Assembly: GCA_029215795.1 (NCBI GenBank)
Contig: JARDYH010000005.1
Span: forward strand, 165,813,814-165,877,813
Source of the DNA: Anniella stebbinsi
Taxonomy: Eukaryota > Chordata > Lepidosauria > Squamata > Anniellidae
Length of the DNA stretch: 64,000 nucleotides
Direction of reading: 5' to 3'
Shown here: piece after piece, positions 23,901-37,974 of the stretch
Layout: every line of letters begins with the position of its first letter
Position numbering within the stretch: position 1 is the stretch's first letter
Position numbers and translations under genes: made by a program
The notes under the pieces: generated by a model
What the model was told of the DNA's origin: nothing
Seen by the model: the letters and a program-made list of their open reading frames with translations, nothing else
The model's database searches: none

Positions 23901-25556
23901 TTGTCAATGTATGATAACAAGAATGAACTGCATATGTACTATGTACACCTGTCAAAATAGGTGTTTCCTATGCACTTTCCTCCTCTGTCTTCATATCTCA
24001 CGGAGATTGGATTAATCACTCCAGGGCACCTGGGGACTTTCAGGAGGATCCCGTAATAGGAAACAGGCAGCTCTTTTGAGCCCCACATTACAGCAAGCTG
24101 AGGGGCTTTCAGGGTTTTTCCCGCTTTCCCCCCAAACAGCCTCCTAAATTTTAGGGCCTATCTCCCCCATCTCTTCCCTCTCCCTTGCTCGGGCACCACC
24201 CAATGACCCACCTTTGCCTCTTTATTCTGCCTTGTCGTCTACACACCTCAGCCACCTGCCAGCTCCTTGCCCAGGAATCTCTCGGAGGACTGAGGGAGGT
24301 GTGCTTGCTATTATCTTTCCACTAAAAAAAATTCCTGCCTCTCTAGGAAGGACAACTCTGTTCATTTAACCCTAGGAACAAAAGCTCTCTCTCCCCCCCC
24401 TCCCACAAATATGTCAGCTGCAGTCATTGCACCTTGACACTGAGTTTTTGGCTCCTGGCTGCTGAGTTTTCTCCCCAGAATAAATTAGGAGGAAGTTCAG
24501 ACGGCAAGGAGGCAAGCGAGATGGAAAAGACAAATTCTCTTCATTTCCTTGCTGAAAAGCAATGAAAGAAGATCACATGGTTTGCCAAAAAAACACAAAT
24601 ACATAAATAAAAATCCACCACAACTTATTTGTCTATCCCACCTTTCTTAAATGGGCCTCCATATGGTTCCCAACGGGTCTCCTATCCAGGCTCTGGCCAC
24701 ATCCAGACCTGCTTAACTGCAGATGTCTTCAGCCTGTCAGCCTGGCACAATCTACTTGCGCCTCCATCTCAGTACTGGTCAGCATAAACAATTTCCCTCA
24801 GTACCTTTCTAACTTGGTCCAGACGACACACTTAGCCACGGGTAAGCATTCTGAGCAAAATATTAGAATATCATGTGAACCATTCCTAACCATGGTGGGT
24901 ACATAACCATGGTTTAAACACATTCACTAACCATTTGCTGCAAAAGGGATAGTGGCCCAACCATGGCCTAGCGTGTTCTTTTAGCCTGTCCCTTCCTACC
25001 CATTTCACCAGTCTACAGAAGCCTTCATTGTAGGATGGCTGCTAGTCATGACAGTTACCACAAATTCCAATAATACATGTTACAACTATATTGTCAGACA
25101 GTGTATGATAACGAGAACGAACTTCATACGTATTACGAGTACAAAAAAAACTGTTTTCACCTTTATCAAGTCGATATCTGTAGATATGGGAAGAAATCTT
25201 TGGGAGAAAACCTTTTCTGGTGCCCTTCAGGTTACTTGTTGCTGGGCTGCATCTCTCCACTCTTCTAGTGGTAAAAGCAGATGGGCAGGATAGAAATGAA
25301 ATGAAATGAACATGGCAAAGAGAGGCTCACTGGCACAAATTGGCCAGTCACTTGATAGAGTCTGTGATCGCAATGGAGTGTGGGTCTGATCCCTACAACA
25401 CACTAAGGCACTCCTGCAAGCCCACATTTCTCTAATCCATAGCAGGCATCCATTTCACAGGAAGGCCAAACTGGTGAAAGTTAATTTTAAAGACAAAGCA
25501 GAAAAGAAATGTGTGTTTTGGGGTTTCTCAAAATATGTCCTCAGTGAACAAGATTG

Positions 25557-25589
<33 letters not shown>

Positions 25590-25840
25590 CATCCAGGAGC
25601 ACTCTTCTGACTCTTGGGAAGCCTTCAACCCATGACACAGAGATGGGAAACTCAGAGCCACAGAATTTTAAGGTTAAGCATTATAAAGTGATTCCAAGTT
25701 GCATAGAAGTCTTGTTTATCTTTCATATTCCTAGTTGCTCTTTTGACTAGGCTTCAGCTTTTCCATAAGAGTGATTGACCAAAGCCTGAAGCACCATTCC
25801 TGTAATGTGGGTTTGCGTGTTCCTTTCCAGATGGCTGCAA
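23901..25840. other. Unit B non-coding sequence with a (TG)n microsatellite
   Basis: Includes the empty site of the unit A LTR element near 24310-24320 and a (TG)n run at 25557-25587. No gene is recognised. Short ORFs lack homology features. Confidence 0.45.
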
Positions 25841-25844
25841 TTAA

Positions 25845-26035
25845 AAGCAAGGACTTCTTCACAAAGTGCATCGTTAAACTGTAGAATTCACTACCACATG
25901 ATGTAGCGATGGTACCAAGTTCGGTGGCTTCAAATAGTGGGTTGGAAAAAATCCTGGAGGAGAAAGCAATCATTGGCTACTGGTAGTCCTGAGAGCTGTA
26001 TGCAGTATCAGAGGCATTATGCCTAAAGGTTTGCG
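25845..26035 (+). mobile_element. CR1-like LINE 3' fragment
   Basis: GACTTCTTCACAAAGTGCATCGTTAAACTGTAGAATTCACTACCACATGATG and the following lines match 11960 and 56365. Confidence 0.65.
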
Positions 26036-26109
26036 GGCAGGAGGAGGGAGAGAGCTGTTTCATCCACCCAGTCATCTCAGGGTTAAAGAAAGAGAGCTGT
26101 AATTCCCCG

Positions 26110-26696
26110 AGAGGCCGGAAATCTTCAGAGCGAAATAGGGCCCAAGACTGGCGTGTGCCGCCCTTTGTCTTTCAGGCCTCGTGAGGCTCTCAGGACACAG
26201 AGGTAAAAGCTCGACATAGGGGTGGAAGCAAAAGAGGAGGCCACAAGAATATGGGGTGCGTGTAAGGGATATGGGTCAGAGCCCCCCCCCCCCCCAGCCC
26301 TCCACTCGTAATCCTTGGTAGAGGGCTGAGCCAGGCAATCCTGTGCAAGACCCCCTCCAAAAATACCGCTGCATGTTTTCTTTAGCATGATCCCGTCGGA
26401 CCCCTCCGCCCTCGAAATCAATCTCACCTGTTTTAAACTTTTGTAGTTGAAGGTTTAAATTATGTTTTTATTGTCTTGTGTTTGTGGCTTGTCGTTTTTT
26501 GACAACCGCCCAGAGAGTTTAGGCGGTGTAGAAATGAAATGAATGGACTGGGACGAAAGGGAAGATTGGGAGCTTGTCCCGCTGCAAAGAGGATCCCCAC
26601 GTGCGGCGTTTGCATTGCCCGATCCTCCAGCTCCCCCCCCCCCCCTCTGAGCTCTCTCCGGTCTCCCCGGTGCGTTGGGGTTCCGTGGTGCTGAGG
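26110..26696 (+). promoter_or_regulatory. Truncated copy of the promoter/first-exon block (unit B)
   Basis: Homologous to 12230-12835, including the C run and GAGCTCTCTCCGGTCTCC. Homology stops at GCTGAGGGA (about 26696), so the candidate first exon and its donor are missing from this unit. Confidence 0.5.
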
Positions 26697-27214
26697 GAAT
26701 TGTTAGGATTTTGATGCATTGCGCTCTCTGAGCATGCATGGAGTACAAGCACACATCAGCGAAAGAAAACAGAGGCCACTGGTAGCAGGCAGATGTCCTG
26801 GTAGCAAGAAATACTCAGACACAGTAGTGTTTTAAACTACTAGGCTAAGTTTACTATACAAGTATATACAGAGCAAGAGAAGAAACGTTTTCTATAGACA
26901 CACCAACTGGAGACAAACTCTCTCTGCACTATTTCATCACCTGTCATACATTTATAGCATTATGAGCCTATCACAGTGTCGATTGCATGTCCCCTTCTGT
27001 GTTGCTCTGCTTGAGAGTCCAGCAGGAAGGAAAACAAACGACCTTGGTCAGAGATCTATCCAGCTGCACTCTTTTGGCAGCTTTACAAAACCTTGAGATG
27101 GCAATCTCAAATGGTTCTTACTTTCTTAGTTCCAGAAAAAACTTCTTACTGGCATGAACACATTTTACCAAACAAAAACTTGACAGGAATAGTTTGGGGA
27201 AAGGTTTCTCAGTG
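26697..27214. other. Unit B-specific replacement sequence
   Basis: About 518 bp without match in units A or C, replacing roughly 1.39 kb of unit A (12836-14222). It starts ATTGTTAGGATTTTG and ends at TTTCTCAG before TGCTGGTCCAC. It could be a solo LTR or other insertion coupled to a deletion. No TSD was found. Confidence 0.45.
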
Positions 27215-27299
27215 CTGGTCCACATTTCTTGCATTCGCTCAGATGTCTTTTTTATGGGCATTCCTGCTCCTTTCTGGCATAAGATGCAAAACCTTATAA

Positions 27300-27400
27300 T
27301 GGCAGAATAGTCATTTATTCATAATTACATTTATATCCCATCTTATTTCCCCCTCAAGGAAGCCAAGGTGCCTTACCTGATCCTCCTCCTCCTCCTCCTC
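27300..27400 (-). mobile_element. Sauria-like SINE tail fragment, reverse orientation
   Basis: CATTTATATCCCATCTTATTTCCCCCTCAAGGAAGCCAAGGTGCCTTAC is the reversed SINE 3' end, followed by a (CCT)n tract. Confidence 0.6.
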
Positions 27401-28418
27401 TTTATGTGTGTTTCTTGAGTTTGTGTGTGTGTGGTGAGTGAGTGAGTGGATCAATGTGTGTTTTTGTGTCCTGTATCTGTGTGCTGTAAAAGGGGAAGCT
27501 TGTGTTTGCATTTGAGTTTTCAACCATGGGAGAGATAAAATCTCTTTTGCTTCCAGGAAAGCATGAAAGATTATTTCCTCTAAACTACGTAGTGAAACAG
27601 ATTTTGTATCATTATTGTATGTTGTTGACTCTCTGTGTATGTATGTGTGTGAGTTCAGAATTGGGGGCACAGTAGGAGGCTCCCTACAGACAGGTACCTG
27701 GGGATCCATCGTAGCCTAGAGCTGGCCCTGGCTGTGTGGCTCTGAGGATCTCATCAGTAGCAGCATCATATGTTTTCTGGTTGTGTGATGCCCCCTCCCC
27801 AGTTCACTCATGATTCTCTGTGGGATGGAAGTTGTTTCTGGAACAAGAGAATGTGGGCCTGGAGGAGAGTTTTTGTGTGTCTGTGGATTCCCCAAGGTGG
27901 AGACATTGCTCAGAAGGCCACATAAAGAGTTGGATCCAGCCTTAGGCATTTATACATTATCGTCACTGAAATCAATGGGAAAAGTGACTGATTTCCTCTG
28001 ATTACAGTCCTCTGCCCTCCAGTGGCCCCCATGAAGGAGTCTCCAACATGGTGTCTGTGAGGACAATGGCCTTTTAATTATTTTTCTGCGTGTTTATTAT
28101 ATGTACATGGATTTGTATGAAATGCATATCACATTTTAGCAGTTGTACATTTCTCCTTGTAATATCAATCTTTTGGCTATCAAACGGGTGCAGAAAATCC
28201 ATTTACACTGACCATTTGTTAATTTCCATGAATAATTTAAAAGAGCATTTACATCCGACAACAAGACCCAGCCTAAGATCCGTAGCTCAAATGGGTAGAT
28301 GCCAAATAGATGATCCACTGATGAGACATTTCGGGGTGGGGCCCACAGCAGTTTCTGAAATTCCCAGGTTGTGTCTAACAGGGATGCCTAGTTTGTGACT
28401 TCTTTGTTTCCTCTACAG

Positions 28419-28501
28419 GCCTTGCAATGGCATCAGAGTCACGATCTCCTTCGTCTATTCTGTGAGGTGGAGTAGAAAGAGGTCTCCTGTAGTCCGCTGA
28501 G
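28419..28501 (+). other. 83-nt exon upstream of the KRAB-like exon (unit B)
   Basis: Same boundaries as in unit A (CCTCTACAG acceptor, GAG|GTAAGA donor). In the ATG frame it has TGA at codon 13 and TAG where A and C have CAG. It is non-coding or decayed. Confidence 0.5.
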
Positions 28502-28756
28502 GTAAGAGAGGGGTTATTGGGGAGTGATGAAGGGGGCAGCCAGGGGGCCTCCCTCTGTGTTGGAGGAGTGGAGAGTCTTTCCTGTTTGGTAACAACAGTA
28601 ACTCTACTGATCATGTGAAATCGTGAAACCTGAAAAAATAAAATGAAATAAAAAGCACCCACCAAGGAACCCAGTTTTTACATCCTTTTCTAAACTGGGA
28701 ACCCCGGTGCATATGGGGGAGGCTATTTCTAAGTGGAGACAGTTCTTTTCTTTCAG

Positions 28757-28874
28757 CGGCTGTTGGCCTGTGAGGAGGTGGACGTGCCTTTCACCAAAGG
28801 AGAGTGGGACTTCTGCATCCAGGACAAAGAGCTTGAAGTCATGCTGGAGAACCAAGGGAATGTGGACTCTCTGG
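28757..28874 (+). CDS. KRAB-A-like exon (gene 3)
   Basis: 118-nt exon, acceptor TTTTCTTTCAG and donor G|GTATGG, reading RLLACEEVDVPFTKGEW then DKELEVMLENQGNVDSLG. It shows the same shortening relative to standard KRAB-A as unit A, and the MLE motif is kept. It ends in phase 1, compatible with the finger exon at 34629 (junction codon GAT, Asp). The intron to gene 3 is about 5.75 kb because of a LINE insertion. The start is unclear because the preceding 83-nt exon contains stops and the upstream first-exon block is truncated. Confidence 0.7.
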
Positions 28875-29197
28875 GTATGGATGCTTTTGGCTCGGCTAAT
28901 AGATGGAGATGGGAGGAATTCCTGTTGGCCATTTCCCTCTGGAAGGGTGCGGGACCAGTTAGGATGGTCTGCCCCAGAGGCTAGCGGAGACTGGGGGATG
29001 TGGCAGCGGGTAGGGCTGGCCCTCCTGTTCAAGCCCTGGTGGATGTGTGGAATGCAAAGGTGACCAAGGCAATTGATACAAACAACTTTTGTTGAGCAGA
29101 GCCTGGGCGGCTCGATGATACACACTTATTCTAATGAAGCAAATGGGTCGATGTCCAGAATGCAAATGGAGGAAATGACATGTAGAAGCCTAGATAG

Positions 29198-29410
29198 AGT
29201 AGTAGAAGATCCTGGGAATTGAACACCACTAATGCAGAAGAGTGTTTAAGAAGCATCAGGAACGCCCACAATATTGCCCAAGAATTAATTTTTTGGAGTG
29301 AGGGATAAAAACAACTAGAAATAAGACCTGGGGGGTTGGGGGTGGGGACAAACCCACAAATGCAGTACAGCTGTCGTAAGAACATCATAATGTATATTTT
29401 ATGGCACCAC
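29198..29410. repeat. Copy of the sequence at 6464-6660
   Basis: AGTAGAAGATCCTGGGAATTGAACACCACTAATGCAGAAGAG through TATTTTATGGCACCACTG, about 90% alike by eye. Confidence 0.6.
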
Positions 29411-29509
29411 TGCCCTTATCATAACATTGACAACTTTACATGACTCGTCCTAGAATGGGTTCCTTCATCTTGGGAACATTGGTGGACCCTTTCTAGAATC
29501 GCCTTCGCT

Positions 29510-29630
29510 AACCTGGTGTCCTTCGGATGTGTTTTTGGACTGCCACCCCAGCATTTCAGACCATTGGCCCTGCTGGCTGGGGCTGATTAGCGATGAAGTC
29601 CAAAACATCTGAAGGGCACCAGGCCGGGGA
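29510..29630. mobile_element. Palindromic MITE-like repeat
   Basis: ACCTGGTGTCCTTCGGATGT..GGACT near 29513 pairs with AGTCCAAAACATCTGAAGGGCACCAGGC near 29595, forming imperfect arms around a central GC-rich segment. It resembles a common palindromic DNA-transposon derivative of reptile genomes. The exact family is not assigned. Confidence 0.55.
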
Positions 29631-30878
29631 AGGCAGCTCAAGAGTGTAGCCATGGAGCCTGTCCAGAGTGTCTCTAGCGGTGGGAGGAGAAATCAGTATG
29701 CACAGCGTTCTAGAGCCACTGTTTACATCAGCTAAATCAGACACCTGTTGCGTGGGTTGAATTTCGAACTACAGCAATGTTCTTTTGGAACTGTGTATTT
29801 TCCCTTGAATGGTACCTGTTGTGCATGGTTGCACATTTTTTAAGAAGCCCTGATAGCATCAGAGAACGGGTTTACCGTCTCTGGTAGAACTGGTAACTGA
29901 GTAGCGAAAAATCCCGGGCACCACGTCTACCAAGATAGGTAGATCTAGCCTCTGAGACATGTGTATATCAGGTCTAGCCCTTGTTGTGAGGGAATGAGTG
30001 TGGGGGAATGGCCTATTCAGCTTGCAGCCCACTGCTAGGTTCTGTTCTACAGGAAATGCACAAGAGATTCAGGTCCCTTCACAAGAAGATTCTCTTGATG
30101 TTATATATAAATCATAGCAACCCGTTCCAACCCTTCATACATTGCACTGCTGCTACAATCAGTTTCACAGCCCCATCTGCATTTCCCTAAAACTCTTAAC
30201 AACACTGGACTACACCGCAGAGTTGTCATTTGCTACTTTAACACATGCACCCGTCTGCAAAATGGAAATAACAACACTGGGCTACTTGGCATGCTCCTGG
30301 TCCCCTCCCCCACCGCCTCGTCATGGATGCAGTTTTCACCAGTCTCCGTTCTCAGGAAGAGGCTTTCCTGGTGCCGGGGTGAGGAGGAGACCGTCAAAGC
30401 CCCTTATCACTGCTTCTTGTCTGGTTCTTCTTGTCCGGCCCATTCTCCCCCTCCACAAAGCCCCACCTAGACGCACGAAATCACGCGTCTAGCGAAGAAT
30501 GCAAGGTCACTCAGGTGATGTTTGGGGAACCAATTTGGCCTGCCAAATTAGCAAGAAAAGGAGGAAGAAGAAAGAAATAGCACTTAGAATGCCAGAAGAT
30601 TTTGTGGTACCAGCATGTCTCCTCATCTCTCGGCTGGAAGACGGAAAGGATCCATTTGTCCCGTGCTCTGAGGAGAAGGAGAGGTCAGCAGGTACCTGCT
30701 TAGATTTGTGGTGGAACTATTTCCTATCTGGGGATTGAGGGGTTTCCTTGCGGAATTTTTCACCTTGTCTTCAATTAGCGAGGTTAAGCAGAGACTGATC
30801 AAGAAGGAGATCTTGAGGTTATAGTGTACAACTAAATGAAAATGTCAATTAGAAAAAGAATTGAGAATAACACTGCCA

Positions 30879-30880
<2 letters not shown>

Positions 30881-30911
<31 letters not shown>

Positions 30912-33900
30912 TATAACCCGCCTCTCCCTTCGGATTGAGGCGGGGAACACAATGTAAAATATAAGAATCACAAACAGTTAAAAAAATTTTAAAAACGAGA
31001 AATACATCATTAAAACATCTTAAAATTCATCCGGATAGGCCTGCCAGAAGAGAGCAGTCTTCATGACTCTCTTAAATTCATGAAGACTGCTCATTTGTCT
31101 AATCTCCTCCGGCAGACCATTCCATAGTCTGGGAGCGATGGAAGAAAAGGTCCTCTGGGTAACACTCGCCAGCCTAGTTCTGGCTGACTGGAGTAAATTC
31201 TTCCCAGAGGACCTGAGTGTGCGGGGCGGATTGTACGGGAGAAGGCGATCCCGCAAGTAGCCTGGGCCCAAACCATGAAGGGCTTTAAAGGTAATAACCA
31301 ACACTTTATACTTCGCCCGGAAACTGACTGGCAGCCAATGAAGAGATTTTAAAACTGGTGTAATGTGGTCACCCCTAGGTGTACCGGTGACCAACCTGGC
31401 TGCCATATTTTGAACAAGTTGAAGTTTCCGGACTAGGCACAAAGGTAGCCCTATGTACAGCGCATTGCAGAAGTCAAACTTCGAAGTTACCAGCGCGTGC
31501 ACTACCGTCTTTAGGTCTTCCAACTCCAGGAAGGGGCGCAGCTGGTGTATCAGCCAAAGCTGATAGTTGGCACTCCTGGCCGTCGCATCAATCTGAGTTG
31601 TCATCTGGTGCGACGGATCCAGGAGTACCCCCAAGCTGCAAACACAGTCTTTCAGGGGGAGTGTAACCCCATCCAGAACTGGTTGACACACCTCCAAACC
31701 CAGGTTGGGGCCTTTGACAGCAAGCACCTCCATCTTGTCTGGATTCAGCTTCAGTTTGTTTTTCCTCATCAAGCCCATTACCGCCTCCAAGCATTCATTC
31801 AGAGGAGATACACTATCCTTAGCTGACGCTGTTGTGGAAGGCATAGAGAAATATATTTGGGTGTCATCAGCATATTGATAGCACCCCGCCCCATGCCTCC
31901 GGATGATCTCTCCCAGCGGTTTCATGTAAATGTTAAACAGCATTGGGGAAAGGATGGCACCTTGTGGTACACCACATAGCAACTCCTTTTTTGAAGAGCA
32001 GCTATCCCCAAGCATCACCATCTGGAACCTGCCCAAGGATAGGATCGGGACCACTGAAGCACAGTGCCCCCGATTCCCAATTCCCCCAGGCGCTCCAGAA
32101 GGATACCATGGTCGGTGGTATCGAAAGCCGCTGAGAGGTCCAGGAGTACCAGCAGGGACACACTCCCCCTGTCAGTACTAAGGCGTAGATCATCCACTAA
32201 GGCGACCAAAGCGGTCTCAACTCCGTATCCTGCCCTGAAGCCGGTTTGAAATGGGTCTAGAAAATCAGTGTCATCCAAGACTGCCTGGAGTTGAAAGGCA
32301 ACCGCTCTCTCGATCACCTTGCCCAAAAATGGAAGATTTGATACTGGCCTGTAGTTATTAAGGTCCAGGGGATCCAGGGAGGGCTTTTTTAGAAGCGGCC
32401 TTACCACTGCCTCTTTTAAACATGATGGAAAGCTCCCCTCCCTGAGAGATACATTAATAATATGTTGTAGATGTGATCTAACTGCATCTCCTCCCTGGAC
32501 AACCAGCCAAGAAGGACAGGGATCGAGAGGGCAAGTCATCCTCTTCACACATCCAAGTACCTTGTCCACATCCTCGGTACTCACCAACTGAAACTGATCA
32601 AGTGTATTCCTACTCGCGGAGTCACTGGACACTCCACTGTCAGCCTCTGCTATAACAATGGCATCTAAGTCGGCTCTTATCCGAGAGATTTTATCTGAGA
32701 AATGATCGTTAAAGGCATCACAGCGAACTACCGAAGGTTCTAAATTCGGATTCAGGGGAGAAGGTGCCTGGGTTAGACCCCTCACCACCCTGTTCTGCTG
32801 GATGTGAATTCGCAGACGCAATGCGTGCAGAGAAGAAAGCTTTCTTCGCTGCACGTATTGCCACCCCATAGAAACGAAGATGTTCTCTATGTCTTGTCTT
32901 GTCGGATATAAGTCAAGTTTTCCGCCATTGGCGCTCCAGTCGTCCTTTCCGCTTCAACTCCCTGAGGTCTTCTGTATACCAGGGCGCCCTATTAGAAGCG
33001 GGCCGGAGAGGACGTTTGAGGGCGATTGTGTCGATAGCCCTAGTTAGGTCTTGATTCCATCTATTGACCAGGGCTTCTACAGGATCGTCGACGATACCAG
33101 CCATAGAACCCTCCAAGGCTTTCTGGAATCCAGAAGGATCCATCAGCCTTCGAGGGTGGACCATTTTAATAGGTCCGCCACCCCTGCAGGGGCGTGTGGT
33201 AGCCGTGATACTAACCCTGACCAGAAAATGGTCAGTCCATGACAATGCAGAGGTATTTGTTACCTCCGCCCACAGATCTGTTCGGAGCTGAAGACAGCAT
33301 CGAGGGTGTGACCTGCTGAATGTGTGGGTCCAGAGACCAATTGGGATAGGCCCATGTTTGTCATGGAAGCCATGAACTCCCGAGCTCCACCTGACAAACT
33401 GACCAAAAGCCTGGGCGAATCCAACACCAGCTCCAAGACCAGTTCCGTGAGCTCGGCCAGGGAGTCTGATAGGCAGCGGAGTGGCCGATACACTAACACT
33501 AACAGAATCCCTAGTCTATCCCTGGTCTTCAGACTCAGGTACACACGCTCGATGTGATTCAATTCCCGGACAGGATGTCTGGTCAGGTTAAGATTGTTTT
33601 TGTAGACCACAGCTACTCCGCCCCCCGCCCACTTTCCCTCACCTGCTCACTAACACAGTACCCAGCTGGGAGAGCCTGAGCCCATGTCGTCGAAACCTGT
33701 CATCTCCCAGCCAGGTTTCGGTGAAGCATGCCAGGTCGGCCTCCTCTTCTTTGAGGAGGTCATAGATAATGTTTGTTTTGTTTTTAACTGACCTGGCATT
33801 ACATAGGAGCAAGGAAAGGTTCTGTGGGTGGCCTGGATCGTTCCCCAAGATCCCCGGGTAGCAGGGCGACCGGAAGGTAAGATGGGTGTTAGATATCCAT

Positions 33901-34060
33901 CTCTCCTTCCCCTGTAACGGCATTTTGCCCTGCTATCGCCATATCTCCCTCTGCCCCACACAACAGATATTGGTGCTCCCAGACACATTTCGGTTGCCTT
34001 AAGTTGTCCTGTTGTCTCTCCCCCGCGCGCGAGAGAGAGAAAAAGAGGGGGTGGGGGAAA
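30881..34060 (-). mobile_element. CR1/L2-group LINE, nearly full length, reverse orientation
   Basis: On the minus strand the order is: APE-type endonuclease start (LLLCNARSVKNKTN.., 33923-33639), endonuclease body (33610-33260, then 33245-32913), linker and reverse transcriptase (32869-32015, with NNYRPVSNLPFLGKVIE and LLDLSAAFDTTDHG), a frameshift at about 32030-32045, then RT continuation (32054-31020) with GVPQGAILSPMLFN, catalytic YADD, LKLNPDKMEVL and a C-terminal extension ending in a stop near 31020. It ends at 30881 in a GAGGCGGGTTATAAATAATAAT tail. The endonuclease nicks target DNA and the RT primes from it. This copy is inactive because of several frame breaks. Neither unit A nor C has it. 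Confidence 0.85.
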
Positions 34061-34628
34061 GTACGATGGTAACTGCTGCACTTTCTGTTTCTCCCCCACT
34101 CACGTCCTCACGTTCCTCAGCCACCAGCTCACGGCTGCCTCCGGTTGTCCTGTCCCATCGTCTTATACAAATCTGTGGTGAGGCCATATTTCAAATGCTG
34201 TGTACAGTACTGGTAACAACTCCTAAAAATAGATAGTGTAGAGCTGGAAAAAAGGTGCAAGAAAGGGCAACTAAAATGATCAAGGGGCTGGAACATCTCC
34301 CCTATGCGAGTAGGTCACAGTAGCTAGGATTGTTCAGTTTGGAAAATGGAGGTTAAGAGGAGACCTGATCGAAGTGTACAAAATTATGCATGGTGTGGAG
34401 AATGTGGATAGGGAGATATTTTTCTCTATCTCTCATAATACTAGAACTGGGGTCATCCCATGAAGCTGCTTGGTGGGAGATTCGGAAGAGATAAAAGGAA
34501 GTATTTCTTCACAAAGTGCATAGTTAAACTATGGAATTCACTACCACAAGATCGTAGAGATTCTCCACAAGCACAGCAGTCCTTGGACTCCTAACAGGAT
34601 GTTCTTTTTCTTTTTTCTCTCAAAGTAG
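34061..34628 (+). mobile_element. CR1-like LINE fragment and intron end before gene 3
   Basis: 34165-34560 is a CR1-like piece (GAGGCCATATTTCAAATGCTGTGTACAGTACTGG to TTAAACTATGGAATTCACTACCACAAGA). The last 70 bp match the intron end of gene 2, with acceptor AAAGTAG at 34622-34628. Confidence 0.6.
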
Positions 34629-36722
<2,094 letters not shown>

Positions 36723-37007
36723 ATGTACTGTAAAGAGGGTCCTGGTGAGCTCAAACTTCACTGCACTTCACAACATCCATTTATGCCTCTCTCTGCCTTC
36801 AATGTCATCCAGCCATATCAGTATGTCTTTAGAGGAAATCCAGCCCCCAGGACCAATCCAGTTTCCTATCTTTTTCTTAAATGTGTGAAAAACAAACAGT
36901 AAACATTCTCAACAGCAGCACCTATTGATAACAGAAGTATTTTCGGAGTGTGAGGTTAATTAACACCTGTAGTGGATAAAAAAGGAATCACAATTCAAGT
37001 AGATTTG

Positions 37008-37024
37008 ATAGAACTGAACTTCTT
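37008..37024. repeat. Left target-site duplication of the L1-like insertion
   Basis: ATAGAACTGAACTTCTT, repeated with one mismatch at 44562-44578. The uninterrupted form lies at about 20450 downstream of gene 2. Confidence 0.7.
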
Positions 37025-37629
37025 TTTCCAATTTAATTTTTTTTATTATTTTCAAACAAAGATAAAACTTACAAAAACATACAACATTAAAATGGACCCA
37101 CTACCTTCTCCACAGCACAATGTAAAAGCCACATTTTCTCCTTCAGAAATTTACAATCACAAAATTTTCCCTCCTTCTTCCCCCTCCTGCTAAAAATAAC
37201 GAAAATAGATTTCTTCCTTATTTTCTCCCCGTCTCCTCTTTTTTTAGACAAACTTTTACTTGAATCCCCAGATGTACCACTCATTTTATATAGTATTTAC
37301 ACATACATATTTCTTTTAAATTCATTATTAGCATATTTAATTTCTTTCCCCCTCTCACGCCCCATTCTCCCTCTCCCAATAATCCCAGCTTTCGTTTCCC
37401 TTCTTTTTTACAACAACATTGAGCTTATTCTTATTATGAATATACATTAAAGTTTCCACAAATTTTTATCAAACTCAAAAGGAACAGAACAAAGAGGAAA
37501 TAAAAGTTCCAGCTTCACTCCTATATCCAGACCATAATCAAATGTCCTTTTATCCGGCCAATTCTCAAAACTTGTTTTAACCCGTTTCAAAAGGGAATTC
37601 ATTTTAAAGTTTTTCTGCCAGTTCCTTTA
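37025..37629 (-). mobile_element. 3' part of an L1-like ORF1-only element, reverse orientation
   Basis: Begins with the reversed A/T-rich tail (AATTTAATTTTTTTTATTATTTTCAAA). The minus strand has an ORF C-terminus reading SFENWPDKRTFDYGLDIGVK and ending EFDKNLWKL before TAA near 37450. No ORF2 is present. The 5' part of the same element lies at 43495-44561, beyond the DIRS insertion. Confidence 0.6.
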
Positions 37630-37782
37630 GTTCTTCGTGGTCTCTGTGCATCACACATATGGGCTCGCGCCGACGCTGAGCCCGCTTCGGGAAACTTCAT
37701 TAGCTAGCTTAGATTTTAGGCGGGAACCCCTCCCCCCACCGTCCTACCACGCATGCTCCGGGTTCCCGCTTACCTCAGTTCT
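37630..37782 (+). repeat. DIRS left inverted terminal repeat
   Basis: Its reverse complement is found at 43312-43470 with small differences. It includes GGGCTCGCGCCGACGC, TAGCTAGCTTAGATTTTAGG and CATGCTCCGGGTTCCCGC. Confidence 0.9.
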
Positions 37783-37974
37783 TCTTCGACCGCTGCGCTG
37801 ACCGCCTCGCGGGAGACTTCGTCTACATTTCGTTTGTATATTTATCTCTGTGAAGAGAATTTTTTGAAATAGTTAGCTTAGATAGTTGTTGGTTTAGTGT
37901 TAGTTATATAGTTAGTTAAAAAAAAACATATTTTAATAAAAGTTAAAATACTTTTTGTGGGCCTGCACCATCTT

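Larger units (their letters stand above)
22380..30290. repeat. Segmental duplication unit B (left part)
   Basis: Matches unit C from 48240 (reverse L1), through 49130 (CR1-like), and unit A from about 7930 through the GC block, the 83-nt exon and the KRAB-like exon to the intron at 30060-30290. It is more diverged from A and C than they are from each other. It lacks the equivalent of about 12836-14222. Confidence 0.7.
28875..30880. other. Intron of gene 3, left of the LINE
   Basis: Contains the segment shared with 6464-6660 (29198-29410), a hairpin repeat at 29510-29630, and 30060-30290, which matches 16985-17165. The ORF at 30142-30492 has no recognisable domain. Confidence 0.45.
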
